A stretch of DNA of 64,000 nucleotides from Streptomyces sp. ISL-96. GTDB lineage: Bacteria; Actinomycetota; Actinomycetes; Streptomycetales; Streptomycetaceae. Shown here one piece after another: positions 1 to 13,992 of this stretch. The notes under the pieces are model-generated. The model was not told the origin of the DNA and did not search any database. It worked only from the letters and a program-made list of their open reading frames with translations. Each line of letters opens with the position of its first letter. Position 1 is the stretch's first letter. The translations under genes and the position numbers were made by a program. The stretch covers positions 1 to 64,000 of the forward strand of contig NZ_JAGGPA010000025.1 in assembly GCF_018614035.1 (NCBI RefSeq), in the 5' to 3' direction.

Positions 1-263
1 GGCACGGGCAGGGGGGACAGGAGGATTCCGGTGAGGAGTGGGTCCGCGGCGATGGCCACCCGCGCGGTGAGGGCGGCGAGGTCCGTGTCGGGAGCGTGGG
101 ACTTGGCGACGACATCGTGGTGGCGTACGACCGTGCCGTCCGGCCTGTCGGCCAGGATGTGAGGGTGGGCGCAGGGGCAGGGGGTGGGTGTTGCGCTGCG
201 CGGGGGGCGGGGTGCGGCGTCGTGCGCGGCTGCGCTCAGTGCTTGCGCGACGAGTACGGTCAC
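1..263 (-). CDS. Aminoglycoside phosphotransferase-like protein, N-terminal part
   Basis: This gene runs off the left edge, so only about 87 N-terminal residues are visible. I chose the GTG at 263 because a G-rich ribosome site lies just before it. The translation contains a stretch reading LADRPDGTVVRHHDVVAKSH, then an Ala/Leu-rich helix ending ADPLLTGILLSPLP. From memory this resembles the N-lobe of the APH-type phosphotransferases that often occur in Streptomyces. The catalytic HxD loop would lie outside the window, so the enzyme class is inferred. It points the same way as the small gene at 473-679 but is separated from it by a strong hairpin. Confidence 0.5.
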   Translation of the reverse strand, partial: MTVLVAQALSAAAHDAAPRPPRSATPTPCPCAHPHILADRPDGTVVRHHDVVAKSHAPDTDLAALTARVAIAADPLLTGILLSPLPV

Positions 264-349
264 GGTCCCCCCAGGGTGCGCGGTGCGGTGCGCCCGGGAG
301 CCTACGCGCTGCGCTGGGCCTCTTCCCCACCCCGGGACGGGAAAAGGCG

Positions 350-381
350 TTGCCCGGACAGCTCCCCAGCTGTCCGGGCAA
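350..381. terminator. Perfect 14-bp hairpin, likely terminator
   Basis: Two perfectly complementary 14-base arms (TTGCCCGGACAGCT and its complement) flank a CCCC loop. The hairpin lies 90 bases downstream of the stop of the small membrane-protein gene (473-679, minus strand) and before the next minus-strand gene. There is no strong U-tract, as is usual in Streptomyces terminators. The rest of 264-472 shows nothing else I can support. Confidence 0.7.
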
Positions 382-472
382 ACGCAGTCGTCCGCCGCAC
401 CCCCGTCCCCACGGGGTATTGAAATGGCCGGATGTCCTGGACCGGTCCGCTCTACCGGGCCGTGGGCGCCGC

Positions 473-679
473 TCAGCGCCCGAGCATCACGCCCACGGAC
501 GACGCCTGTGTGACCACTGCTTCCCAGCCTCCGAAGAGGACGACGAGCAGCGCCGCGAGGGGAAGAGCCATGGCCGTCGCCACCAGGGGGTGGCGCGTGC
601 CTGACGGACGGTTGCCGAACGAGGCGAATGCTCTGCGTCCCTGCGTACGGATCATCGTTCGTGATGCCGTGTCCGCCAT
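473..679 (-). CDS. Small single-span membrane protein
   Basis: A 68-residue protein. The ATG at 679 is preceded by AAAGGAGAGGGGCC, a strong ribosome site, which argues that the gene is real. The N-terminus is basic (several Arg between residues 7 and 30). One hydrophobic segment at about residues 34-52 (VATAMALPLAALLVVLFGG) would cross the membrane once. I do not recognise the family. It is monocistronic, with the hairpin at 350-381 after it. A role cannot be inferred. Confidence 0.6.
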   Translation of the reverse strand: MADTASRTMIRTQGRRAFASFGNRPSGTRHPLVATAMALPLAALLVVLFGGWEAVVTQASSVGVMLGR

Positions 680-867
680 GGCCCCTCTCCTTTCGTTGTT
701 GGCAGCGGCGGGTGTCTGACCTCGGGGGACGAGTGCTCCACCCGCCGCTTGACCTCAACATTAGGGGCCCGTCGGGACCCGGTCGTCATGCCCGCGTACT
801 GATTGCCGGGCCTCCCGGAGGATGAGCGAGCGCCTTGCGGCGTACTCCCCAGGGTGGAGAGAGCGCC

Positions 868-1149
868 CTACGTCTGGGGGTCTTCCCGGAGGGGACGCTT
901 GCTCGTCGCACGTTCGGAGTGCTCCGAGGCGTCCTCCCTGGGGACCGGCTGTTCGACCAGGGCGAGCACCCTGGTCGCCATGAAGCGCGCGGTGCGCACC
1001 ACGGAGCCGCTGCGGGTGACTTCGCTCACTTCCACCACACCCCTGCGGACCGCCGTTTCCACCCGCCGGCCGGCCCGGGAAGCCACCACCTCGTACGTAC
1101 GGGTCGTGTCTCCCGCGTCGACCACTATCTCCACGCGATCGCCCTTCAT
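868..1149 (-). CDS. Hypothetical protein, small
   Basis: A 93-residue protein. The frame stays open further upstream, but the ATG at 1149 has AGAAGGGGG nine bases before it, so I place the start there. The first 65 residues are Val/Arg-rich and read like a compact beta-strand domain (EIVVDAGDTTRTYEVV, then VETAVRRGVVEVSEV). The last 30 are charged and probably disordered. There is no recognised motif. It is transcribed divergently from the kinase gene at 1381 across a 231-bp gap that must hold both promoters. Confidence 0.5.
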   Translation of the reverse strand: MKGDRVEIVVDAGDTTRTYEVVASRAGRRVETAVRRGVVEVSEVTRSGSVVRTARFMATRVLALVEQPVPREDASEHSERATSKRPLREDPQT

Positions 1150-1380
1150 TGATCCAATCCCCCTTCTGCGACGGACCATTGAGATCTCGCACGGGCCGGA
1201 GGCGACGGATCGGCCGCCCCCTGACCACTCTTCAAGTTTCCCACCCGGCACTGACAATCGATCGATTCGCGAGGGCGCGGCCTATGAGCACACCGGGCCG
1301 CAGGTACGTAAGCTGTGCGACGTCGGACGGACCGGTCAGCAGCGGGGTGGGGGAGGCCTCACCAGAGGTAGGGGACGGAC

Positions 1381-2673
<1,293 letters not shown>

Positions 2674-2698
2674 GCGACAGCCGCTCAGGGGTCAGGGG

Positions 2699-3511
2699 TC
2701 AGGCCGGCCGTACCCGCGTCGCGTAGAAGGCGACGGCTGAGGCGGCAGCCACGTTGAGGGAGTCGACTCCCGCGCCCATCGGGATGCGGACATGCTCGTC
2801 GGCCGCCATCAGCGCCTCAGGGGTGAGCCCCACCCCTTCGGTGCCGAAGATGAGGGCCAGCTTCTCGTGCTGCCGCTGGACGAGCTCGTCGAGGGTGATC
2901 GACTGCTCGCTCAGGCAGAGCGCGGCGGTCGTGAACCCGGCGGACCGCAGGAGCTCGACGTCCTTCGGCCAGGACGCCAGCCGGGTCCACGGGACCTGGA
3001 AGACGGCTCCCATCGAGACCTTCACCGACCTCCTGTAGAGCGGGTCGGCACAACGCGGGCTGAGCAGGATCGCGTCGATCCCCAGGGCTGCCGCGTTGCG
3101 GAAGGCGGCCCCGAGATTGGCGTGATCGACGATGTCTTCGAACACCGCTACCCGGCCGCTTCCGCCGAGCAGGTCCTCGGCGGCCGGGAGCGGCTTGCGC
3201 TGCATCGAGGCGAGGGCGCCGCGGTGGACGTGGTAACCGGTGACGCGTTCGGCGAGGTCCGGGCTCACGGCGTACACCGGGGCCGGGACCTCGTCGATCA
3301 CGTCGCGCATGACGTCCAGCCACTTGGCGGACAGCAGCATCGACCGCATCTCGTAACCGGCGTGCCTGGCCCGCCTGATGACCTTCTCGCCCTCGGCGAT
3401 GAAGAGGCCCTCGGCGGGTTCGCGCTTGCGCCGGAGTTCGACGTCGGTCAGGCCCGCGTAGTCGCTCAGACGCGGGTCTTCGGGGTCGTCGATGGTGATG
3501 AGATCGGCCAC
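2699..3511 (-). CDS. SpoU/TrmH-type RNA 2'-O-methyltransferase
   Basis: A 270-residue protein that should transfer a methyl group from SAM to a ribose 2'-OH of tRNA or rRNA. The N-terminal 100 residues form the usual RNA-binding substrate domain (EGLFIAEGEKVIRRA). The C-terminal SpoU fold contains the three trefoil-knot motifs: NLGAAFRNAAALGID, LIFGTEGVGL and IPMGAGVDSLNVAAA. The length is normal for the family. The start is GTG. The target nucleotide cannot be told from sequence. It converges with the kinase gene, 25 bases away. Confidence 0.9.
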   Translation of the reverse strand: MADLITIDDPEDPRLSDYAGLTDVELRRKREPAEGLFIAEGEKVIRRARHAGYEMRSMLLSAKWLDVMRDVIDEVPAPVYAVSPDLAERVTGYHVHRGALASMQRKPLPAAEDLLGGSGRVAVFEDIVDHANLGAAFRNAAALGIDAILLSPRCADPLYRRSVKVSMGAVFQVPWTRLASWPKDVELLRSAGFTTAALCLSEQSITLDELVQRQHEKLALIFGTEGVGLTPEALMAADEHVRIPMGAGVDSLNVAAASAVAFYATRVRPA

Positions 3512-3609
3512 AGGGTGATACTGCCTTGTCGTGGGTGTGGTGCCAATGGGTGGGCGGCGGGGTTGGGTTACCTCGGGTTACCGTTCCCGTTGGCTCCCGC
3601 TTGCCTTGG

Positions 3610-4860
3610 TTACTTCGCTCGGTTCGGGCCTACGGTGACCACTTCGCCGATGACGATGACCGCCGGCGGGCGTACGTCCTCGGTCCTGGCCTTCTCGGCG
3701 ACGGTCGCGAGCGTCGCGTCCACGCGGCGCTGGGCCGCCATCGTGCCCTCCTGGATGATCGCCACGGGCGTCTCGGGCGAGCGGCCGTACGCCGTCAGGG
3801 CCTCGGCGATCGCGCCGATCCGCTCGACGGCCATGAGGAGTACGAGCGTGCCGCGCAGGCCCGCGACCGCCTTCCAGTCGACGAGGGACCGCGGGTCCTC
3901 GGGGGCGACGTGGCCGCTGATCACCGTGAACTCGTGGGCCACGCCTCGGTGCGTGACCGGGATGCCCGCCGCGCCGGGGACGCTGATGGAGCTGGAGATG
4001 CCGGGGACCACGGTGCACGGGATGCCGGCCTCGGCGAGGGCTTGCGCCTCCTCCATGCCCCGGCCGAAGACGAACGGGTCGCCGCCCTTGAGACGTACGA
4101 CCGCCTTGCCTGCCTTCGCGTGCTCGATGAGCGCGTTGTTGATGGCCTCCTGGGCCATGAAACGGCCGTACGGGATCTTCGCGGCGTCGATCACCTCGAC
4201 GTGCGGCGGGAGTTCGTCGAGGAGGTCGCGCGGGCCGAGGCGGTCGGCGATGACGACGTCCGCCTCGGCGAGGAGGCGGCGGCCGCGGACCGTGATCAGG
4301 TCCGGGTCGCCGGGGCCGCCGCCGACGAGGGCGACGCCGGGGGTGCGGGTGCGGTGGTGGGGGGCGACGAGGGTGCCGTCGCGCAGGCCCTCGACGATGG
4401 CGTCGCGTACGGCGGCTGTGCGGCGGGGGTCCGGGCCTCCGCTGGTGAGGACGGCCACGGTCACGCCCTCGGAGCGGCCGGTGGCCGGGGTCCAGGCGGT
4501 GGCGGCGTCGGCGTCGTCGGAGCGGACGCACCAGGTGCGGGTACGTTCCGCTTCGGCGGAGGCGGCCGTGTTGGCGGCGGTGTCGCTGGACGCGACCAGG
4601 GCGTACCAGGCCTCTGCCAGGTCCCCTTCCGCGTACGGGCGGCGCTCCCAGCGGATCTCGCCCGCTTCTGCCATCGCTTCTACGGAGGGCGTGGCGGTCG
4701 GCGATACGAGGACGATGTCGGCGCCGGTCGCGATGAGTGCGGGGAGGCGTCGCTGGGCGACCTGGCCGCCGCCGATGACGACTACGCGCCGGCCGGCGAG
4801 GCGGAGTCCTACGGGGTAGGCGGGGTGGGGGTCGCTGGCGGCGGCGTGCGGCGCGGTCAT
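3610..4860 (-). CDS. cysG: Uroporphyrinogen-III C-methyltransferase with precorrin-2 dehydrogenase domain
   Basis: A 416-residue enzyme of the siroheme and cobalamin branch of tetrapyrrole synthesis. The N-terminal domain (about 1-150) has the NAD-binding motif GGGQVAQRRLPALIATGAD expected of precorrin-2 dehydrogenase/ferrochelatase. The C-terminal domain (about 165-410) is a SUMT methyltransferase with LVGGGPGDPDLITVRG, FVFGRGMEEA and VVPGISS. It therefore probably makes precorrin-2 and oxidises it. cobA is an equally usual name in Streptomyces. The ATG at 4860 follows GAGGAG by eleven bases. The bluB-cobT fusion and cbiET lie upstream on the same strand, which supports a corrinoid role. Confidence 0.9.
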   Translation of the reverse strand: MTAPHAAASDPHPAYPVGLRLAGRRVVVIGGGQVAQRRLPALIATGADIVLVSPTATPSVEAMAEAGEIRWERRPYAEGDLAEAWYALVASSDTAANTAASAEAERTRTWCVRSDDADAATAWTPATGRSEGVTVAVLTSGGPDPRRTAAVRDAIVEGLRDGTLVAPHHRTRTPGVALVGGGPGDPDLITVRGRRLLAEADVVIADRLGPRDLLDELPPHVEVIDAAKIPYGRFMAQEAINNALIEHAKAGKAVVRLKGGDPFVFGRGMEEAQALAEAGIPCTVVPGISSSISVPGAAGIPVTHRGVAHEFTVISGHVAPEDPRSLVDWKAVAGLRGTLVLLMAVERIGAIAEALTAYGRSPETPVAIIQEGTMAAQRRVDATLATVAEKARTEDVRPPAVIVIGEVVTVGPNRAK

Positions 4861-5041
4861 GGCGTGCGGCTCCTCGGGGCGGGGAGGTGGGTGCGGCGGC
4901 TCGGGGCCTGGCGCCGCTGCGACGGTGAAGCGGCTGGTGGGGGCGGGGGCGGGCCCCAGCGAATACCTTACGGGCCGGGAGCGAGGAGGTCACCGGCGGC
5001 CGGGACCGGTCGCGGTGGCGGATCCTGCCCGGCCGGTCGCT

Positions 5042-5100
5042 CGGGCCCCGGACTTGGGGCCCGGACTTGGGGCCCGGACTTGGGGCCCAAGTCCGGGGCC
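5042..5100. repeat. Short tandem repeat closed by inverted repeat
   Basis: Units of 13 bases (CTTGGGGCCCGGA) occur about three times in tandem. They are bounded by GGCCCCGGACTT on the left and its exact complement AAGTCCGGGGCC on the right, so the block can fold into a long GC stem. It lies between cobT and cysG on the minus strand and may end cobT transcription. The wider gap 4861-5434 holds no gene that I can support. Confidence 0.7.
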
Positions 5101-5104
5101 AGCC

Positions 5105-5215
5105 CCACTCTCCGCCTCTGGGCACATCCAGTCCCGCCTCTGGCCGCATTCAGCCCGTCCGGCGTTTGAGGACCGGGGTCTGGGGCTGGCCCCAGTTACG
5201 GGAAGGGGCGGGGCG
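5105..5215. repeat. Streptomyces dispersed intergenic repeat, copy 1
   Basis: This stretch reads GGCACATCCAGTCCC, then GCCCGTCCGGCGTTTGAGG, then GGGGTCTGGGGCTGGCCCCAG. The same order of words occurs at 16005-16070 and, inverted, at 15880-15955. The GGGGCT/AGCCCC arms form a hairpin. Similar elements are common between genes in Streptomyces genomes (from memory). Function is unknown; a role in termination or mRNA 3'-end formation is plausible. Confidence 0.7.
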
Positions 5216-5434
5216 GGGAAAAACGCTCCGCCGGGGGCGTCTCCGCTCTTCCGGCCCCGCACAGGGGTCGGTGCCGCGTCGGGGCGTCTCCTCGGGTGCC
5301 GAACGTTCCGGTACTCGGCAAGTTCGGGCGCGTTGCGTTCGACACCCTGCGGGGAGCGCCCCGACACGGCCCCTCCTGGCACCGTGGCCGTGTCAGGGCG
5401 GCCCTGCTTACCCCGAGGGGCACCGCCGGGCGGG

Positions 5435-8734
<3,300 letters not shown>

Positions 8735-9095
8735 GCGTACCCCTCGCCCATCGCTTGTGCTCCTTCGGCCCTTCGCACGGGACGCCCGCTCGCGGCACGT
8801 TCGGCACCCGCTTGAAACAACAACGAGCGTCCCCGTCACGCGGCACGAAAGCCCCGCGGACACCATGCATTCTCGCGGCTGTTCGCCGCCAGGGCAGGAA
8901 GTCCCGCCACGGTTTGTTGTGGGCTGCGCCACGTTGCGCGCCCCCCGGCTGCGCCGTACCACATAGAGCTCCAAAAGGGGCCCCTTTTCCGAACATTGAC
9001 GAACGAAGCGCCGAACGCCCGGCTGCGGTACAACGATCGGCCAGCCTACCCCGCGCCGCGCAGCGGCATGGTCACGGGGCGCTGTCCGGACACCC
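8735..9095. other. Intergenic region upstream of cobT
   Basis: This 361-base gap precedes cobT on the minus strand and should hold its promoter. I looked for a cobalamin riboswitch and did not find the conserved B12 box or the GCCACTGT core. I see no convincing gene; the open frames here are low-complexity GC readthrough. Confidence 0.4.
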
Positions 9096-10376
9096 TCACA
9101 CGCGCCGCTCCTGTACGCCGGAGAGCAGGAAGACCACCGAGCGGTCGCGCTCCGACCAGGCGGCGGTGTCGAGTTCGACGGACTGGAGCAGCGCGCATTC
9201 GACGGTGTACCCGCCCTCGGCGAGCGCCCGGCCGATCGCCTCCGCCTCGTCGCGCGTGGATGCGTGCGTCACGATCCGCTCGGGCCTGCGGTCGGCGCAC
9301 GCGGAGACGACGGGCACTCCCCCGCCCCCGATGCGTACGACATCGGGCTCCGGCAGGTCCTCCAGGATGTACGGCGCACGCCCGTGCACGACATGGAGCT
9401 GTACGCCGAAACGCCGTGCGGCGGCCGCCGTACGGTCGCACGCGTCCGGGTCGGCGTCCACGGCGATGACCGCCGCGCCGAACCTGGCCGCCTCTACTGC
9501 CAGTGCCCCGCTGCCCGAGCCGATGTCCCAGACCAGGTCGCCCGTACGCGGTCCCAGCCGGGCCAGCTGGGCGGCCCGCAGGTCCGCGGACTCGCCCTCC
9601 CCGAGCCCCTGCCCGGGTCCCTGACCAGGTCGCTCGCTCGGCCCGTCGCCGTACTCCCGCGCGGGCAGCGCCCAGCCCCGTACGGCGGGCGGATAGCCGG
9701 GATCGCGGCCGCCGATCCAGCCGCCGCCCGGACCGCCCGGGCCGGCGACGGGAGCGGGGGAAGCGGGTCCGGCGCTGCCGCCGATGACTATGACGACATT
9801 GGGGTCCCGCCAGGCGTGGTCGGCGGCCTTGTCGGAAGTAAGGACGGTGACCTGCTCGCGGGCCGTGCCCAGTTCCTCGCAGATGACGAAGGTGCGGTGG
9901 ACTCCTTCGAGGAGGAGCGCGAGTTCGGCGGGCCCGGCGCCCGGGGAGGTGAGCACGGCGACCTTGGTGTGCGCCCGGCACACATTGACGGCGCGGCGCA
10001 GCGTGCGGCGGTGGGCGACGACGATCTGGGCGTCGTCCCAGGGCATCCCGGCGCGGGCGAAGGCGGTGGCCACCGATGAGACGGCGGGCACCACTTCGAC
10101 CTCCAGGCCGTGCTGGGGCGCGCGGAGCGTCCGTACGACGCCGAAGAAGCCGGGGTCTCCGTCGGCGAGGACGACGGCGGTGCCCCGGTGCCCCGCGATG
10201 CGGCGGGCGGCGAGGTCGACGCTGCCGAGGCGGATGCGCTCGGCGCCCGGCGGTACCTCGGGGAGCGCCAGGTGGTGTGCGGCGCCCGCGACGAGCGTCG
10301 CGGCCGCGAGGGCGGACCTGGCCGCAGCGGTGAGCGGCGAACCGTCCCAGCCGATCACCGTGACCCGGTCGGCCAT
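9096..10376 (-). CDS. cbiET: Precorrin-6Y C5,15-methyltransferase (decarboxylating), CbiE-CbiT fusion
   Basis: A 426-residue bifunctional corrin-ring enzyme (also called CobL). The N-terminal CbiE-type tetrapyrrole methylase covers about 1-205 ([34 protein letters not shown]). A Gly/Pro-rich linker follows at about 205-265. The C-terminal CbiT methyltransferase (about 265-420) has the SAM motif [16 protein letters not shown] and an acidic VDADPDA. It methylates C5 and C15 and removes the C12 acetate carboxyl. The ATG at 10376 follows CAGGAGACTGACAGG. It belongs functionally with cysG and bluB-cobT downstream, although the large gap makes separate promoters likely. Confidence 0.9.
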   Translation of the reverse strand: MADRVTVIGWDGSPLTAAARSALAAATLVAGAAHHLALPEVPPGAERIRLGSVDLAARRIAGHRGTAVVLADGDPGFFGVVRTLRAPQHGLEVEVVPAVSSVATAFARAGMPWDDAQIVVAHRRTLRRAVNVCRAHTKVAVLTSPGAGPAELALLLEGVHRTFVICEELGTAREQVTVLTSDKAADHAWRDPNVVIVIGGSAGPASPAPVAGPGGPGGGWIGGRDPGYPPAVRGWALPAREYGDGPSERPGQGPGQGLGEGESADLRAAQLARLGPRTGDLVWDIGSGSGALAVEAARFGAAVIAVDADPDACDRTAAAARRFGVQLHVVHGRAPYILEDLPEPDVVRIGGGGVPVVSACADRRPERIVTHASTRDEAEAIGRALAEGGYTVECALLQSVELDTAAWSERDRSVVFLLSGVQERRV

Positions 10377-10506
10377 CCTGTCAGTCTCCTGGAGTCGTCG
10401 CTGGTTGGTGCGTGGTCAGTACGGTAGTCGCGGCCGCTGAGGCGTGCGGCGCCGGCAGGGGGGTGACAGTACCTGGTACAGATCAGGACGGCCCTCGGGC
10501 GGGCGG

Positions 10507-11154
10507 TCAGTTCCAGTCGTTGTACGAGCCGTAGCCGCCGGCGTCGGCCATCTGGTCGGCGACGCCTTCCAGATCCTCGGGCAGCAGGCTCCATACGATC
10601 AAATCGGTGCGGATGTCGGTCCAGCCGCCGTCCGTGCCGTTCTCGGTCCGTGTACGCGCTATCCAGGCGTTGCGCAGGACACCCTCGCTGATACAGCCGA
10701 TCTTCTGCGCGACCTGCTGGGAGGCGGTGTTGTCGGCGGCGGTGCGCAGTTCCAGGCGCTCGAACCGCAGGTCGCGGAAGATCCACTGGGCGACGGCGAG
10801 CACCGCCTCGGTGGCGTAACCCTCGCCGCGCGCCCACGAGGCCGTCACATAGGCGACCTCGGTGGCACGGGTGCGCCAGTCGGTGTTCTGGAGGTGAACG
10901 GTCCCGACGAGCCGCTGGGTGAGGAATTCAGTGACGGCGAGGGCGATTCCGCGGCCCTGGGTGCGCTCCGCAGGAGCGATCCTGCGCACCCAGCGCTCGG
11001 CGTCGCGCGTCGTGTACGGGTGGGGAGCCGACGTCCAGGCGGTGACCATCTCGTCGTTCATCATCTCGGTGAGCGCCGGGATGTCCGATTCGTCGAAGGG
11101 CCGCAGCACCAGCCGGTCCGTGCTGATGGAGATGTCCGGGAAGGTGGTAGTCAT
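10507..11154 (-). CDS. GNAT-family N-acetyltransferase (RimJ/RimL-like)
   Basis: A 215-residue acetyltransferase. It opens with the typical ISTDRLVLRPFDESDIPAL of the RimJ/RimL group and carries the acetyl-CoA loop WARGEGYATEAVLAV followed by LELRTAADNTASQQVAQKIG. These enzymes transfer acetyl groups from acetyl-CoA to protein N-termini or small amines; the substrate here is unknown. The start at 11154 is set by GGAG six bases upstream; the in-frame ATG at 11166 has no such site. It appears monocistronic. Confidence 0.85.
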   Translation of the reverse strand: MTTTFPDISISTDRLVLRPFDESDIPALTEMMNDEMVTAWTSAPHPYTTRDAERWVRRIAPAERTQGRGIALAVTEFLTQRLVGTVHLQNTDWRTRATEVAYVTASWARGEGYATEAVLAVAQWIFRDLRFERLELRTAADNTASQQVAQKIGCISEGVLRNAWIARTRTENGTDGGWTDIRTDLIVWSLLPEDLEGVADQMADAGGYGSYNDWN

Positions 11155-11323
11155 GCTCAGCTCCATGCCGTGGACCGTCGTAAAGGACGTAAAGGCTAAA
11201 GGCACAGCATGCAGCATCATCCCCGCCGTGCGCATGGTCGGGTTGCGGCGCCCCGGGCACCCGAAGGCCCCGCGCAGCCTGCGGCGGCTGGCGGGGCCTC
11301 GGCTCACAAGGACCGTACGGGCG

Positions 11324-12187
11324 TCAGGACTTGACGGCGCCGAAGGCCGGCACGATCGAGCCGGCGTACTTGTCCTCGATGAACTTCTTCACCTCGTCGG
11401 AGTTGAGGAGCTTGGCGAGCTTCTGCACGCGCGCGTCCGTCTCGTTGCCCTTCTTGACCGCGAGGAAGTTGGCGTACGGGTTGCCTTCGGCCTTCTCGAT
11501 CGCCAGCGAGTCCTTGGCGGGTTCGAGATCGGCCTCGATGGCGTAGTTGCCATTGATGACCGCCGCGTCGACGTCGTTCAGGGCGCGGGGCAGCGTGGCC
11601 GCCTCCAGCTCCTTGAACTCAAGGCCCTTCTTGTCCTTGATGTCGGTCAGCTTGGCGTCCTGGCCCGCGCCGTCCTTCAGCGTGATGAGGCCGTTGTCCG
11701 CGAGCAGCTTGAGCGCGCGGCCCTCGTTGGTGGTGTCGTTGGGCACCGCGACCGTCTGGCCGGGCTTGATGTCCTTGATGTCCTTGGCCTTCTTGGAGAA
11801 GAGGGCCAGCGGCTCGAGGTGGACGTTGGCGACGGGCACGATGGTCGTGCCCTTCTTCTTGTTGAAGTCGTCGAGGTACGGCTTGTGCTGGAAGAAGTTG
11901 GCGTCGACCTCGCCGCTCTGGGTGGCGGTGTTCGGCAGGACGTAGTCCGTGAACTCCTTCACCTCCAGCTTCAGTCCGGCCTTCGCCGCCAGGTTGTCCT
12001 TGACGTAGCCCAGGATGTCGGCGTGCGGCGTCGGGGACGCGGCGACGACGAGCGCCTTGGAGGCATCCGCCTTGCCGCCGGACTCGGTCTTGGCGCCCGG
12101 GTCGGAGGCGGTGCCACAGGCGGTGAGGCCGAGGGCGAGGGCGGCGGAGGCGGCGGCAGCCGCGGTGATCTTGATGTTCTTACGCAC
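11324..12187 (-). CDS. metQ: Methionine ABC transporter substrate-binding lipoprotein
   Basis: A 287-residue NlpA/MetQ-family lipoprotein that captures methionine outside the membrane. The GTG at 12187 follows AGAGG by eight bases. A basic start (VRKNIKI), a hydrophobic stretch and the lipobox LTACG give a lipid-anchored cysteine at about residue 21. Family signatures include ASPTPHADILGYVK, PNTATQSGEVDANFFQHKPYLD and VPNDTTNEGRALKLL. It is the last gene of the metN-metI-metQ operon, 75 bases after metI. Confidence 0.93.
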   Translation of the reverse strand: MRKNIKITAAAAASAALALGLTACGTASDPGAKTESGGKADASKALVVAASPTPHADILGYVKDNLAAKAGLKLEVKEFTDYVLPNTATQSGEVDANFFQHKPYLDDFNKKKGTTIVPVANVHLEPLALFSKKAKDIKDIKPGQTVAVPNDTTNEGRALKLLADNGLITLKDGAGQDAKLTDIKDKKGLEFKELEAATLPRALNDVDAAVINGNYAIEADLEPAKDSLAIEKAEGNPYANFLAVKKGNETDARVQKLAKLLNSDEVKKFIEDKYAGSIVPAFGAVKS

Positions 12188-12262
12188 GAAAAGTGCCTCT
12201 TTCTGGTGTTGCGGTGGTGGTCGCCCGGACAAGGAGTGCGGGCTTCTTGGGGAGAGGAAGAA

Positions 12263-12934
12263 TCAGGAGGCGGTACGTCCGCGACGGGCCAGCAGCCGGA
12301 TCGCGCCGTCGCCGACGATCTGCACGATGGTCACGATCGCGATCAGGACGACCACGGTGACCAGCATGAACTCGGTCTCGAAGCGCTGGTATCCGTACGT
12401 GACGGCCTTGCTGCCGAGGCCTTCGCCGCCGACCGCGCCCGCCATCGCCGAGTAGCCGACGAGCACGATGACCGTGGTGGTGACGGCCGAGATCAGGGAC
12501 GGCAGGGCCTGCGGCAGCAGCACCTTGAAGACGACGGTCGGTACGCCGCCGCCCATCGCCTGGACCGCCTCGACCAGGCCGTGGTCGACCTCGCGGATCG
12601 CGGTCTCGACGAGCCGGGCGAAGAACGGGATGGCGCCGATGGCGAGCGGCACGATCATCGCGCTGGGGCCGATGAACGTACCGACGACCAGCGTCGTGAA
12701 GGGGATCAGTGCGATCAGCAGGATGATGAACGGCAGCGAGCGGCCGATGTTCACGATCACGCCGATGACCTTGTTGACGGCCACGTTCTGGAGCAGTCCG
12801 CCCTTGTCCGTGAGGACGAGCAGGATGCCGAGCGGCAGGCCGCCGATGATCGAGACGACGGTGGACCACAGGACCATGTAAAGGGTGTCGATGGTGCCCT
12901 GCGTCAGCAGCGGCTGCATCTCCGACCAGTTCAC
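12263..12934 (-). CDS. metI: Methionine ABC transporter permease
   Basis: A 223-residue inner-membrane permease with about five hydrophobic segments and the cytoplasmic EAA loop AVQAMGGGVPTVVFKVLLPQ that docks onto the ATPase. It starts MNWSEMQPLLTQGTIDTLYM, typical for MetI. It overlaps the end of metN by four bases (ATGA), so translation of the two is probably coupled. Together with metN and metQ it imports D- or L-methionine. Confidence 0.93.
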   Translation of the reverse strand: MNWSEMQPLLTQGTIDTLYMVLWSTVVSIIGGLPLGILLVLTDKGGLLQNVAVNKVIGVIVNIGRSLPFIILLIALIPFTTLVVGTFIGPSAMIVPLAIGAIPFFARLVETAIREVDHGLVEAVQAMGGGVPTVVFKVLLPQALPSLISAVTTTVIVLVGYSAMAGAVGGEGLGSKAVTYGYQRFETEFMLVTVVVLIAIVTIVQIVGDGAIRLLARRGRTAS

Positions 12935-13992
12935 TTGGCACCTTCCTTGACCAGCAGGGGGATCTCCACGGGGGTCTCCGCGAGCCCGCCCTCGTCGACG
13001 ACTTCCACCTGAAGCCCCTGCTCGCGCAGGAAGCCGACCGGGACGACGTTCTCCTCGTACCGTCCGGGCAGCTCGATGCGCATCCGGCCGATCTGGTTGC
13101 CGCCGACGGTGTCCATCGCGGCGCCCAGGATCGAGATGTCGATGTTGTACGTACGCGAGAGCTGGGAGATCACCGGCTGCGTCGCGGCCTCACCGTGGAA
13201 GGTGACGTCGATGACGGTGCGGCCGGGGCCCGATGCCTGGCCGCCCACCGGGAACAGCTCATGAGCCAGCTCGGATCCCGGCGTCGCCAGCAGCCCGCTC
13301 ACCGTGCCGGACTCGATGATCCGGCCCTTCCTCATCAGCGCGGCCGAGTCGCAGATCGTCTTGACGACGTCCATCTCGTGCGTGATGAGCAGGACGGTCA
13401 GGCCGAGCTGCTGGTTGAGGTCGCGCAGGAGCTGGAGGATCGAGCGGGTGGTCTCGGGGTCGAGGGCCGAGGTGGCCTCGTCGGAGAGCAGCACCTTGGG
13501 GTCGCCGGCCAGGGCGCGGGCGATGCCGACGCGCTGCTTCTGGCCGCCGGAGAGCTGGGCGGGGTAGACCTTCGCCTTGTCGGCGAGGCCGACGAGGTCG
13601 AGCAGTTCGAGCGCCTTGCGGGAGCGCGCCTGTCCGGATACGCCGAGGATTTCCAGCGGCAGCTCGACGTTGTCCTTCACCGTGCGCGAGGAGAGGAGGT
13701 TGAAGTGCTGGAAGACCATGCCGATGCGGCTGCGCGCCTCGCGCAGCTCCTTGCCGGCGCGCCGGCCGCGGCCGGCGAGTGCGGTGAGGTCCTGGCCGTC
13801 GACGGTGACCGTGCCGGCGGTGGGGCGCTCCAGCAGGTTGACGCAGCGGATGAGGGAGGACTTCCCGGCGCCGCTCTGGCCGATGACTCCGTACACCTCG
13901 CCCTCACGGACGTGCAGGTCGACGCCGTCCAGGGCGGTGACTTCGCGGCCACGCGATGGGTAGACCTTGGTGAGGCCCGTAGTGGTGATCAC
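12931..13992 (-). CDS. metN: Methionine ABC transporter ATPase
   Basis: An ATP-binding subunit of about 353 residues. Walker A is GQSGAGKSSLIRC, the signature is LSGGQKQRVGIARAL, Walker B is VLLSDEATSALDPET, and the H-loop is LLITHEMDV. The last 100 residues form the NIL methionine-sensing domain (LSRTYNIDISILGAAMDTVG), which inhibits transport when methionine is plentiful. I chose the GTG at 13992 because it starts directly at VITTTGLTKVY, where family members begin. GTG at 14007 and TTG at 14094 are in frame, but none has a strong ribosome site, so the start is uncertain. Confidence 0.9.
   Translation of the reverse strand: MITTTGLTKVYPSRGREVTALDGVDLHVREGEVYGVIGQSGAGKSSLIRCVNLLERPTAGTVTVDGQDLTALAGRGRRAGKELREARSRIGMVFQHFNLLSSRTVKDNVELPLEILGVSGQARSRKALELLDLVGLADKAKVYPAQLSGGQKQRVGIARALAGDPKVLLSDEATSALDPETTRSILQLLRDLNQQLGLTVLLITHEMDVVKTICDSAALMRKGRIIESGTVSGLLATPGSELAHELFPVGGQASGPGRTVIDVTFHGEAATQPVISQLSRTYNIDISILGAAMDTVGGNQIGRMRIELPGRYEENVVPVGFLREQGLQVEVVDEGGLAETPVEIPLLVKEGAK

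Noticed and set aside
2792..5169. Plus-strand open frames of several hundred codons across the SpoU and cysG genes
   Set aside because: High-GC antisense shadows: the minus-strand proteins have full family motifs, while these frames have none and lack ribosome sites.
8735..9095. Cobalamin riboswitch before cobT
   Set aside because: I searched both strands for the B12 box and GCCACTGT core. Only a weak resemblance (GACTTCCTGCC) was found, not enough to claim one.
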